This document shows, in pieces, positions 1 through 11,335 of a stretch of DNA of 64,000 nucleotides (its first letter is position 1; each line of letters opens with the position of its first letter). Origin of the DNA: Marsupella aquatica (lineage: Eukaryota > Marchantiophyta); contig OZ316895.1 of assembly GCA_973895155.1 (NCBI GenBank), forward strand, positions 24,304,001-24,368,000, in the 5' to 3' direction. The notes below the pieces were generated by a model that was not told where the DNA came from, did no database searches, and saw nothing but the letters and a program-made list of their open reading frames with translations. Made by a program: the position numbers and the translations under genes.

Positions 1-253
1 GTGTTCACTGGGGTACCTATCCACGGGATTCCTACTTTGAGATAATGAATTTAGTATTGGAGAGTTCAAAGTACTCTACGCATGCTCAGTATTCTCAATC
101 TCTTCAGCTGTACCTTCTGCCAATTGCGCCGTGGATACTCGAAGGCATTTAACAAGTAGAGTAGTGGAGCTGTTGTCTGGCGAAAGGCCGTCTCGTTGTC
201 TCACTCGTATCTTTATTGAAGATGTTTACATGACTGCCCTCTATATACTATAG

Positions 254-1042
254 AAGAAAGCAACGGAATATCTTGAATGGCAACGACTCGAACTTCTTGC
301 TTATACGTCCGACACGGACGGTGTGTGCCTTGGTGCTATACAGGAGAACAATGGTGGATTTGGAGTCGTTTATGCTGGCAGGCAATATGCTGCTCTCTCC
401 AAGCCAGTATTTCTCGCCAATGCGTCTTACCATGTCACGAGTCTGTCAATGGTATGCTTCTCTTGCACATTTATACGATTAGTAGAATTTGAATCTTACA
501 TTGTCCCGGTGGACTTATCTTAACCAATGCCTCCTAGTCTCGAGAGCAGTTTGGGCTTATACTTTCTGGGTTCCTACATTTTATTCATCCATGCAAACCT
601 TGTTTGATGTTCGTAGTGACGATGGGATCTTGGCAATGTTGTTTTCCGACGTGATCGTTTTTGGCAGCCCAAGAAGGTGACCCATGCCATGTACATCTAT
701 GACTTTTTCTCCTGAATGCAGGTAATGAATTTCGACAAAGGAAGGCTGATGAATATCTTATGGAAGAATGATAAGTGTGCATCGTGTCAGGGCAAGAGTA
801 CGACCTTCGTTTGTTTGAACGGTGAACAGTGTGCAGTGAAGGCCTCTCTTTGCAACACAGGAGACCTCAAGACTAGAGTAGATTGCAGCTTAACTATCCA
901 GTTAACTTTTTCAGGCACTGACAAGTATCAAGATTCGCTGAACACTTGGTATGAGCTCGAGAAGCTGCAACAGTACTCGCTCTTTGCCCTTTACAGCAAC
1001 TTGAAGCGTCAGTTGGAGAATCAATTCCATCTTTATTTTTGA
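254..1042 (+). CDS. Conserved plant secreted-type protein of unknown function (Expp1-like), 5' end missing
   Basis: Two exons are supported. The first runs from about 254 (after a possible acceptor ending ctatag) to 451, with donor ATG|gtatgc. It reads EYLEWQRLELLAYTSDTDG, then GGFGVVYAGRQYAAL and PVFLANASYHVTS. The second runs 722-1042 (acceptor gaatgcag, stop TGA 1040-1042). It reads VMNFDKGRLMNILWK, CASCQGK, DCSLTIQLTFSGTDK, NTWYELEKLQQYSLF and ALYSNL. Both junctions are phase 0, so the frame is kept across the 270-bp intron. From memory this matches a small plant family sometimes labelled Expp1 (secreted, cysteine-containing, function unknown); I could not check this. The Cys pairs (CASC, C..C) suit an extracellular fold. 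The start codon and signal peptide are not seen and should lie upstream, perhaps outside the window. Exon 1's left edge is uncertain because only an in-frame stop at 251-253 bounds it. Confidence 0.6.
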
Positions 1043-2807
1043 TCTGGGTGAACGGGATACAGGATGTGATGCACCACATGTGCATCTGGCAATACGTGAC
1101 TCCCAGTTCCTGGGCCCGAAGATGCAGTCCGAGTGACTCTCTAGTCACGAAGCACAACACAGAATGCCTTTCCACAGTTACAGGTCTTGAGCATGGCATG
1201 ATATTCCCAATTGTTCATTTGGGCGTATAGCTCATTGCCTTTGCATAGTTCGTACGCTTGATATATTCCCGACTATTACTGTAATTGCCAATTTGTACAT
1301 CAGATATAAACCCTTTCACATATTCCATTGATATGATGCCGCTCGTTTCGATGGGCCAGACATCAATGGAACTGTTTGTTGAGATACGAAGCTGATTCGA
1401 CCTCTGTAATTCTATCTTTTTGAAGTGCCTCTCCCTCATCTTTAGCATATCGCCCTGTTTTCCGCTTAAAGCGTATCTTGTGCAATGTGATACAGGGGTC
1501 CATATCAGATTCTAGGCAATATTCCCCAAGCTTTTATGTTTCGAATAACGTGGTTGAATCTTTGCTGTGTTTCTGATTCTATTTTGTTACAAGGACCCCA
1601 AGTTTATGAACGGTTGTGTTACAAAACGAGGAGTAAGCAGAAAGGAGTGAGATGTGGTTACAGCAGAGAGGATGAGCGTTTGGCAAGACTAATAGTTCTC
1701 TGTCGGTCACGACTGATGCTTGATGTTCAATTTTTTGGGGTGGATGCAGTTATTTTTAGCACATCAAATAATAACTTTGAACCGAGACAGCCCGATTGAC
1801 AAGGTGGAAATGAAGATTACACGTGATGATTGTCTCCCTTCCAGTGTGACCTTCCGGATCTAACACCTGAGTATTTCGCTCCAACGGAATTAAGTACACA
1901 GACACTGTCACTTCAATAGTTTACAGGAACAGGGAGATTGCAGATGTGAGCGCAGTCCAGGAGAGATCGTGGTTGATTGACAGAAATTCCAACAGGATGA
2001 AGAAAAGAAACTGCTACAAGATGAAGAAACCAAGCGTAGGAACCGTCACTCAAAACTTGGTCCTGGCTGTGAACGGAACTTGATGTTTTTCCTTGACTAA
2101 GATCAATATTTCCCTCGATGTGTTCCATGGTAACAAACAAAGCCCTTTGCTCGACAACTAAATCTTCCTTGAGAGGGGGAAGTGAGTTAGTCATAGGTGA
2201 GAACCATTTTATGCAGTACAAGTACGAATGAACAACCATCAGATTGCGAGAAACAAGGGTTTCCCAGAACACGGGTCCATTCTTATCCAAAAAACTCCAT
2301 ACGAATCTCGTAACTTTCCACTACAGTAGTAGGTCCGAGACTTTGTTTCGATTTCAATTTCTTCATTGCCATAAGGGCTGGGGAGGTTCCAGCTACTGTA
2401 GTTACTGCGCCTTACGAGATATTGGCACCAGCTTCCGAGCTCTACTGTAAGTTCAGGAGGGGCATCCTCGACTTGGATCTGGAACGCACATGAAAATTGA
2501 AGTACTAGAGCGCGCATGAGAGACAAATATGGGAGTTTGATCTCACCTTCACAAAGCAGAGGAGAAATTTTCTCTCAGCTGTCCTCAAGCTCGAAACTGT
2601 AACTGGGAGCTGAGTCTCTGTTGCAGCGACATGATGCAAGGCTGTCCACTTTGCGTGTCGATATAGAGACGACGATTGGTAAAAGACAATAGCCTTGTTA
2701 ATCAATGCTCTAATACTTGTCCTCGGTCTGCTCCCGACGAGCCTCGAATCGGACAGGACCATCGCTGAGAACTTAACATTCGACAGGACCATTCACTTAA
2801 CATAAGA
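1043..2807. other. No supported gene
   Basis: This follows the Expp1-like gene and should include its 3' UTR. ORFs on both strands reach only 125 codons, overlap one another, and show no domain, splice pattern or coding bias that I can recognise. No strong repeat was seen. Confidence 0.4.
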
Positions 2808-3266
2808 TTGCGCCAGGCATTGGCACGAACAAAGGAAAAAAGACAATACAGTCTGCAGCAATTCGATGAGAATATAATTGTCAAGACGGCTGCTATGAAA
2901 TTTACAGTAAAGGCAACTCTTGGACGATGCTTGATACGTTGTCAAATCTACCATGGAGAACTTTGGACGACTCTGGGTGGCTTGATCTTGTTACAAGCAG
3001 GAGATGCGCATTTTCTGCTTCGCTTGCGACAATGGAAGGGTTTCACCTTCAAGGCTTGTTTTCAGCTGAAGGATAGACAGAAACGAAGTGCAGTACTTGT
3101 GGAGTCTATGGAGTGCAGTCTGCCAAATACTGACATACTGCAAGCACCGCTAATGCCAGAACAGAGCAATAAGCAAGCTCTGCGGTTTAGTTTAATGGTA
3201 GATGTCGACAATTCATTGAGTACATTTTGTCATCCAAGAAGTCCAGACAGCAAGAGACAGAAGTGA
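2808..3266 (+). CDS. Unrecognised 152-codon ORF, doubtful
   Basis: An open frame of 152 codons ends in TGA. It contains a hydrophobic stretch (TTLGGLILLQAGDAHFLLRL) and a basic C-terminus (SPDSKRQK). No family is recognised. The nominal first codon is not ATG. No convincing splice sites link it to neighbours. Base composition (about 45% GC) is a little above the flanks, which is the only reason to list it. It may be a chance ORF or an exon of a gene I cannot assemble. Confidence 0.2.
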   Translation: MRQALARTKEKRQYSLQQFDENIIVKTAAMKFTVKATLGRCLIRCQIYHGELWTTLGGLILLQAGDAHFLLRLRQWKGFTFKACFQLKDRQKRSAVLVESMECSLPNTDILQAPLMPEQSNKQALRFSLMVDVDNSLSTFCHPRSPDSKRQK

Positions 3267-3700
3267 CTCATTGAAGCTGAGTTAGAACGTCACCTCACCC
3301 GCAATTCAAATGAAATTAGTGGTTGATTCACTCAGGATTGACCATGTTACTGAAAACTCTAACGATACATTATCAATCTACACACAAAAAGCAAACAGGG
3401 CAGGGCCATTCCTTCTATGGGATCGTTTTTTTGTGACAGTTGGATTTGCCAGAAATCCATTCTGCAGGCCTCTCCCACACCCTCGGGCTCCCTCATGCCG
3501 GGAGGGGGAGGAGAGAAAAGGGAGGGAGCAGGTTTTTCCTTCCTGCCCCACAGCGCCAACCAACTGTGCCTGGACTCGTGATGCCATGGCTACCATCGCC
3601 TTTCTGGTGCGCCCCACACACATTCGCCCACCCAATGCCTCACCTCTACATTTTCTGTCTTTGCCTCACTTGGCCTGACCACTACATTACGTCATTACAT
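3267..3700. other. GC-rich, strand-skewed non-coding patch
   Basis: The interval around 3460-3660 is much richer in C and G than its surroundings, with runs such as ccgggagggggaggag near 3499. Overlapping ORFs in several frames are a by-product of the low-complexity composition. No gene is supported. Confidence 0.4.
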
Positions 3701-3739
3701 TTTAGTGGACCTCACTCTTCCCCCAAACACAGCTCCTTG

Positions 3740-4000
3740 GGTGTTGTGTCTTTTGGTCAAACACAATGTCATTTTAACACGGCACTCGAGTGTTGTGTTG
3801 AATCTTGTTGTTGTGTTTGAGTTGGTCGAGTATTGTGTTGAATCTTGGTGTACAGTTGTCTTTGAGTGTGTTTGAGATTGGACCCTAAATTGTTCTACAT
3901 TGAACACAAATAATAAAACATTCAAGAATCATATGACAATGTCAATATTCAAACATAACACCCATTTTTAAACACAATGCCCTACAAATACAACAAAAAA
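3740..4000. repeat. Degenerate repeats built on ttgtgttg / aaacacaa
   Basis: The words tgtgttgaatcttg (two copies near 3796 and 3836), gtgtttga and aaacacaa recur in both orientations. This makes the segment rich in short inverted repeats, and it leads directly into the 97-bp tandem duplication. It looks like a decayed non-autonomous element or satellite. Confidence 0.45.
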
Positions 4001-4193
4001 TGAAAACACGACTCAAACACAACTGGGGTGCACTATTTGAATATAGGGCCCCATGGTCCAATATTTGAATACAAGACCATGACATTGTGTTTGGGGATGA
4101 AAACACGACTCAAATACAACTAGGGTGCACTATTTGAATATAAGGCCCCATGGTCCAGTATTTGAACACAAGACCATGACATTGTGTATGGGG
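4001..4193. repeat. Two-copy tandem repeat, 97-bp unit
   Basis: Unit 1 is 4001-4097 and unit 2 is 4098-4193. Both begin tgaaaacacgactcaaa and contain gggtgcactatttgaata and ccatggtcca. The few differences are scattered substitutions. Confidence 0.85.
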
Positions 4194-5029
4194 AAGACGG
4201 TAGCCACATTTTGTGTATTTACATTCTAGCGTACCTCCCCTTGCCATACCTCCACTTTTTTTTAATTTTAAATTTCCATCTTTTTTGGCATAAACTCAGC
4301 AAGAACCGGCCAGCAGGCAGGCCTGAGCGGCATGCAAGGAAAAGAAGACCCAAAAGGCGACACAGAGAGAGAGGCAAGGGCTCAGTTACCACTGGAAAAC
4401 AGAGCAACACCGTGAACTCTGACCAGTACCAAAGTGTGTCTCACTTCAACTACTATAATGTGTAATGCTGCCAACATTTCATAGGCTGCTTACAACTGTG
4501 GAAAGTTTTGAGAGCCAACTTTACACCCTATATTGATCTCACAATGAATGTCAAAATTCAAATATAAATGCCAAAACTTAAACAAAACGCCACATAGTTA
4601 AAAAAACCCAAAACATAGCGTCTAAATTCAAGCATAATGCTCAGGACACTATATTCAACTAGATTCTGATATATGCGACTGGAACTCGATCAATCCCCAG
4701 TTGACAGGACTACACGGACTTGATGATGCCATACGTCCAATTAGGGAGTTGTCAATGAGATTTAACTTTACTCTTACCGCGAATGGAATGTTTAGACAAT
4801 TGCTACACGGATTGTACTTAAAACATGGAGTAAGATTACAAACTTTTGTATCAGATTTGACTCTACTATGAGTGCGGATTGAATTGAATTCACAGCCGAA
4901 TCGACTTACACAAATGTGACTGCTCACCAACAGTTGTCGACTTGCTCTGTCACGATTTCTTCTCATGAGCTTCGTCTTACCGGCAACCCATGGACAGCAT
5001 GATCCTGTCCTGCTCGATGGCACAAGTCC
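4194..5029. other. Intergenic; T-depleted patch at about 4300-4420
   Basis: Between about 4300 and 4420 the + strand is nearly free of T and rich in A, G and C (cggccagcaggcaggcctga, then ggaaaagaagacccaaaagg). The resulting Arg/Lys-rich ORF is compositional. Short aaa/caaa-rich words follow to about 4660. No gene is supported. Confidence 0.35.
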
Positions 5030-5194
5030 TTGACATCGCTGAAATCTGGTTGGCACCCATGGGCAGAGAGAGCTTTAGGCAAGCTAGATGATATTGACCA
5101 GAAACCTCAGGATTTTAATATTAACAGATCCATCCAAATTGAAGGTGCCGCATTGATGCTGATCTCTTGCCTTGCATTGGGATCCTATCTCCAG
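5030..5194 (+). CDS. Possible isolated exon of an unknown membrane protein
   Basis: The frame reads GKLDDIDQKPQDFNINRS, then IQIEGAALMLISCLALGSYL, and ends at a good donor, CAG|gtgagg (5194/5195). A possible acceptor, ctttag, lies at 5073-5078, so the real exon may start at 5079. The second half has the composition of a membrane helix. I do not recognise the family and found no partner exon in the next kilobase or before it. It could be a broken gene or coincidence. Confidence 0.3.
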
Positions 5195-5765
5195 GTGAGG
5201 CATTTTTTGTTCATTCAATTGGAGTGTGATATCTAACTATAAAATTGCTATCCAAAACTACTCTTCATGGTCTACCCTCTAGAGTGAAACCTCTAGGCCC
5301 TGACTCTTGGGCATAATGGAAATTGAGGGTGAAAGTGGAAATAGGGATCTGGGCCAAGGTGTGTTTGAAAATGGCAAATCGGGCCTGCATGTCATCACCT
5401 CTGTTTAAGTTTGAAGGGGCACTCAGGTCATAGCCATATTGTAAACTGGAACATGTTGAATGTCAATGAAATTAGAAGCTGTGGTTTAAATCACTGAGTG
5501 TTATTCATACGTACTACACTGTATATTGTCATGTTTTGAAGTGCAATTATTGCTATATATACACGTTCACTAATTCTCTTATTCAGAATCAAGGTCCCCA
5601 AAAACTGGCCCGGAGAGGCATGGATGTGTGGTAACTCACTTGAGTTGAGACTTTCCCTTTCTGTGGAGTTTAACTCATTTACCCTAAGTAAACTATTTTT
5701 TTTCAGAAAATGTCCCCAGGAACCTTAGCCTGAGTGCCCTGTTTAAGGATAATTAGCTAGAGGTA
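5195..5765. other. Intergenic, no gene seen
   Basis: AT-rich DNA. The phrase tctagagtgaaacctctagg at 5279-5298 recurs at about 9349 and, on the opposite strand, at about 25263, which marks a dispersed repeat family. Confidence 0.4.
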
Positions 5766-5883
5766 GCTAGAGGTGAGACTGTTTTGATTGTATTTACAAG
5801 GGTAATAGCTAGAGGTGAGACTGTTTTGATTGTATTTACAAGGGTAATAGCTAGAGGTGAGACTCTTTTGATTGTATTTACAA
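5766..5883. repeat. Three-copy tandem repeat, 42-bp unit
   Basis: Copies start at 5766, 5808 and 5850, each opening gctagaggtgagactgtttt (the third copy has ctctttt). The third copy is truncated near 5883. A partial extra gctagaggta precedes the array. Confidence 0.9.
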
Positions 5884-8800
5884 ATATGTCATGTTTTAGT
5901 GTATAGCGACCCTGGTCACCTGGGCGAACTTGTCCTCCATATCAGTGGCATAGTTGTGAGAAAACACAAAAACTATGGCAGTATTGTCAAGTGAAACATC
6001 TTTACTCACAAACTAGTCAAAAATTGTTTAAATATAATAACAGAGATTATAGCACATTGTGATTGCAATAGAGGGGAGACAGATGACTGTACCGCACTAC
6101 TACGTACCACTGTGGTATTTGTGAAGAGAAGAGTGCGCTGCGAACGTCAACGACACGCTTTTTTCTCCTCCAAGCACACTCCTTCTGGGCAACGCTCAAC
6201 ACCGTTACACTGCTAATCGAGATTCCCCATCGCCGCCAAAGTATGAAACGGGCTGTCCTGACCCATTGTGCAACGCTTTGCTGCTGGAAAGGGTCCAAGG
6301 CTCCAGTGCCGCACATCGTCTGCCGCATCCACAATTCTATGAGAACACCAAGTTGTCGCATGTACAACAACGATGGTACTGGGAGTCATCTCTCAATTGT
6401 CTTTGTAGACTAACGCACATCTTAGGAAAAAGAGGCCGTCCGTGTTCTCAATTGAAGCAGATGAGATGGGAGTTAAGGAATGATTACGCATTCGCAACAT
6501 GAAGTGTAATATCACATTAGAAAATATGCCCTGGACATAATTATTGCTCATTCGAATTCTTCTTTCATACGTGACGCCATCCTCTCTCTGTGATAGTCAT
6601 GTAATCTCGATCGCCCACACATAGCAGCCCGACCTATGTGCCGCAACATAAGCGAAAAGAATCTACAGTAGGTGGAATTCTGAGAATCGAATTTGACCAA
6701 TCAGGTTAATTAAGCCATGTAGCGCCGATGCGGCAAGGGATGCTACGTAGGGACAGCCCCTAACAAAAGGGCATTTGGATCCGGGTCCCACCTAAGAATT
6801 TGGAGGAGAGTTGACTAATATGTTTAATATATTCAATCATTTTTTTCATTTTTTTGGGAGAGGGCAATAACAGCAGGTTATGCTGTGAGTTGGGATCCAG
6901 TATGCAAGCTTGTGACTCGGATAACAAGGTTCTGACACGTGTGGTGGCTAAAGACTATACAGAAAATACCTTGTACTGTAGAGAATATGTTCATGATAAG
7001 AGGTGGGCAAGAGCAACAGACTTAGATATTCATTGTGGTTGTTTATCAAAGTCATTTTCTACGACAGGGCTCGGGCCTTATCCCAGCCCACACTGAATTG
7101 AAGGCTTGAATTTAAGGCTTGCACTTGTAGTACGTCGCATTTGGGGGAAATTGTTTAATGTTGGATCATGAATAGCAAGTGTGTATGCTGACAGCCTTCC
7201 TCTAAAGTCCCTCGTGTTAATCCTTCCTCGTGTAAACTGGATCACTGTCTATGCACCAGCCTTTTTTCTAGCTTGCGACTTGAGAGGGGTGAGACAAATC
7301 AAACAAACAAAGATTCTCTGTGAACTCTCTTGGCCATTTCCCCAAGCGAGTGAACTATCAAGCTATTCACTTGATCGAATGGTGAACCAGAAATTCCAGA
7401 AATTTCCTGAGGTTGAGAATATTTCAATATGGAAACTAATATAGGATCAATGGGGAAGGGATCTCCGTAAGAAACCTTCGAATGAAAGGTTGCATAAGGT
7501 CATGCAATTGTTAAATACGGTAGGGTGACATTGAGTAAGAAAAGCTTTATCGATCTTGCATCCAAAGGAGCATTCCAGGATCTCACCAAAGCTTGTAGCT
7601 GAGGTCGAGATCCCATCCTAGCTTATGACTCTCAACCCCCAGCTCTCTTCTAGAATTTAGAGAACATGGTTGCTTGGCGCTAGCATATCTTCACTTTGTT
7701 CTTCGCGGAATGATCGATGTCACACAACTGGTCTTTTGTCCGCAGCCAGTGCCTTCCTCGACACCGCCGTGCATGAAAGGAACGTGTAAAATAATGCCGA
7801 TTCTGGTGCGGCTTCAGTGGGCATGCAATCCAAAGAGGTCGTCGATAAAGCCTGATCCTGTTCACTTTCTCGAGGCTGCTGCTCAATCTCTCCGTCCAGA
7901 ACAGTGGCTAGTTTTGTTTGCATGGATGCTGAATAATTGATGATGAAGCCGACGAGAAGTGTTCCGATTTCAGTTTGGGCTGAGAGTTCGAAACCTCAAA
8001 CGAAAATATTCTGATGCTCCAGCTCCAGCTATAGCAGCTGGCAGCTGGCTGTCCAGATGGATATCTTTTAGCTGCTGATGCGGCCTAACTGAGTACTGTA
8101 AGTGTTTGACTTTGTGACGGGAGTTTGTAGCTGAGGTCGAGATTGAATGCTTTCGAGGACATGTGGTGAGCCAAACTGGGTAACTGGCCGGGCTGCCATC
8201 GACGGCATCATTATTAGCTCTACGTTCTTTCTCGTTCAAAGATCCACAGCGAGCGAGAGAGACGGATGGATGTATAGCAAGCTACCAATTTACTTGGAAA
8301 CCAAGCCAGCAACATCCGTGTAGGTACAAAACAATCTGAGTATCTTTGTTTCACACGGACCCCAAGTTGTCTAGCTAGTTAGATACGAATTTTTAATAGT
8401 TATTTATTTATCATGGCTGGATGGAACTCAGGTAATAGAAAACCTCAAAGAGGAGGTCTTTAAAGCCTGTGGAGTGGTATAGAGCCATCACACAGTCAGG
8501 TAGATACATCCGATACAGCTCCAAGCCCTTCAAGATGAATGGACAGAAGAGAATTGCATCTTAGCTGGAGGGATTTCTATTCTGACCCATCAACTTCCTT
8601 CATCATTCTTGATTTCCTTTTCTAAATGAAAGGGAAACCCCCTAGGGCAGGCTCACTTCCAATACTTCTCAGATCATGTGAAGAAAGTCTAAGGGGCATT
8701 CCAGGGTTAAATTTCTTCATTTGTAGGAGAGTACTTAGAAGTAGTCAGTGAGGAAGTAAATAATGGGGTATCTATTCAAGAAGTGCCATATACATGTTAT

Positions 8801-9077
8801 CACATGATCACTCGTCTGTCGTGTGTCGATATATATATGATTGGTACTTTGCAAGAAAATCTGTTACAGAAAAAGCTGTCTTTGCCCTCAAAACATGTCA
8901 TTCAATTGAAGTCTACCCTTCTACTTGATTTGGGGATGGGTAAGTTTTGCACATAGGAGTGAAGATACTCTATATACTGATATACATGTATTTCTTGTAT
9001 TCTCTACTACTGGACTGTGAACCCAGTTCACAGCATCACCGTGTACTGCAACTATACTCTACCCAAATTGTGAGCGC
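5884..9077. other. Intergenic, no gene supported
   Basis: ORFs here are 60-107 codons, overlap on both strands and match nothing I know. The 19-base word ttgtagctgaggtcgagat occurs at about 7593 and again at about 8128, a short direct repeat 535 bp apart. TATA-like AT runs occur near 8829 (cgatatatatatgattgg) without a gene to attach them to. Confidence 0.4.
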
Positions 9078-9151
9078 AAACAATTTGGCAGTCTCGGACA
9101 AACTCAGAAGGGTTAAACAATTTGGCAGTCTCGGACAAACTCAGAAGGGTT
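9078..9151. repeat. Exact two-copy tandem repeat, 37-bp unit
   Basis: Units are 9078-9114 and 9115-9151. Each begins aaacaatttggcagtctcgg and ends cagaagggtt. The copies appear identical, so the duplication is recent. Confidence 0.9.
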
Positions 9152-11029
9152 ACCTGTAACCTTTGCCATCCGAGGAAGGGGGAAGGCATGTTGTGCGTAC
9201 TGTTTTACATGTATTGACCTAAATATTGTAATCCACTGCATCAGTCGAATTAACATGATCTGCATTCGTAGACTCTTTCAGATGCCTCAACAAGCTTCAT
9301 TTTACTATAAAAGCGGCAACTGAAGGCTACTCTTAAGGGCCTATGTCTAGAGTGAAGCCTCTAGACCGTAACTCCTCAAACAGACAAAAGTTCAATAAAG
9401 TCAAAATTTTAAATGAGGATGGACAAAAGTGACATTCACTCTAAATAAAGATAAAACTGAAAGGAGGATGGACAAAAAACAAGGATCATGGGGCAAAGAC
9501 TATATAAATTTCATTGTGCAAGAGTTTTCTTCATATCTATTTATGTTCAAGGAGGCTAGTACCTTATAAAGTGGAAACACACAAGGCATAATCATCAGCC
9601 CCCAAGCATGCGCGCAGTCATCCATATCCACGTACTAAGAAGAAAATACTATAAATCCAAACTAAGCTCAATTGTTTTTTGACAAACAACACTGAGATTT
9701 GGCTCTTGTCATTAGCATAAATGCAACCAGTAACTAAGGTGTCAGCAGCTGATTTGCCATTGAGTCTTCACACTGGCTTTCAAGTGATGTGCACAAGCTG
9801 CATGGATTTTACCTGATGGACAAGATAGAACAGTAACACACAGAAATTGTCTGCAGATAACGTGAGACAATAAAGGCTTGGAGCATGTTCTATGAGGGCG
9901 CGCTAGCTAGCAATAAACACATCAAGACATTACTAGTCTTGCATTCAAATGTTTTTTAAAATCCTTTGTTGTTGCAGTCTTGGCTGGCCCTAAACCATGC
10001 AGTGAAGATCAAGGTCAAGTTGCTTGCACTCGCATCTTGGGTAGACTATAGTCATAGTCCACGGTGATGCAATGAACTGGGTTCATGGTCCCAGTAGACT
10101 TCGAGAATACAAAAAATACATGTACTTTCTGTCCAAAAGTGAAAAGGGGGTAGATTGGGTACGTAACAAATAGGCTTTGGGGGTTGACTGGGGCAGAAAG
10201 AGTCAGATGGGGGTTGATTAAGCATAAACCTCAAAAAACAGTAAAAATCTAATTTATTTTCTTAAGTTTTAGGGTGTTTATTACTTGAAAACTTTGCGCG
10301 TGATATGGACCTGCCTTGGAGTGAGGCCCCCAAGAGTTTAGTGTAAGATTTATAGAGATTTCTGACATAAGCTGAGTGCGCATGGTTTTTCTTTGTTTTT
10401 GTTTGTTTGTTTTTGTTTTTTTTTGTGGGGGGGGGGGGAGGTGGGTGGAGGGTTTACTTCAATAAAGTGGCCCATATCACGTGTGACAAAGTATAGGGCC
10501 ATTAATCAATTTTGACAGAAGATTAAATTTCAGATTCATTTGTTTAATTGCAAATGCATGTACATGTATAATCACGTGATTGGTGGCGTACAACGTTATA
10601 AAAAGTGACTTAGGGTTTGCACGTGATGTATGGCATTCTATAAGAAATTGTTGGCTCAGACTATATAGCAAATGCAAAATTAACACACAAACACACTCAA
10701 TCAGACATCACTAGTGAAGAAACTTTGAAGGATCACATGAAGGATCCATAGCATATGGGAGTAAATATGAAGAATGAGGGAGATAATGCTCTCCTTCTAA
10801 CCTATATCCCTCAGGGGGGTGACACATGTGGGCCTAGTCTAAGTGAATCTTATTCTAATGTAATCAAGGGTTAACTAACACTAGTAAGGCCAAACTAACT
10901 ATAGATAAGAACTTGAGTAAGTCCTAACAGCTTCCATATGGCAAGCCATATGGTGACCCCCGGAGCATGGGGTCCATGAGTCAAGCACGAGCCTGCTGGT
11001 ACAATGACCCAGATCTCGGCCCAATTTTA
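9152..11029. other. Intergenic; T/G tract and G-run at 10384-10452
   Basis: No gene is supported. At 10384-10426 the + strand is almost pure T and G (gtttgtttgtttttg). It is followed by 12 consecutive G (10427-10438) and further GG/GGG groups to about 10452, a potential G-quadruplex sequence. Confidence 0.5.
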
Positions 11030-11335
11030 CCCCGGGTATGCAACTCCCTTTTTCATAAGGCAAGTTTTTAACTCCTTACAATTAATTGCCTTATATCCAA
11101 TTGACCATCTTAGATTTCATTTCAGTCTACTCAAGTCTTGTACCTCTCAACTCAAGGAATACAAAAATGTTAGTTAAAACAACCAAAAACATGGTTTGAT
11201 GTACAAAAAGTTGATCAAAACAATATTATATGGCTTTTTTTTAATATAGGGGTCTACAGCCAAACTAGCCAGCTTTTTAGGATTTTCTTAAAATTTTATA
11301 AATCTTTTAATAAAAATTACAACATTAAATGCTAG
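11030..11335 (+). repeat. Dispersed repeat, inverted relative to 30290-30600
   Basis: Blocks match the reverse complement of 30290-30600 in the same order: gggtatgcaactc, ccttatatccaattgac, agatttcatttc, tctact and ccaaactagcca. The copies are diverged, with small indels. No coding remnant is visible, so the class of element is unknown. Confidence 0.6.
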
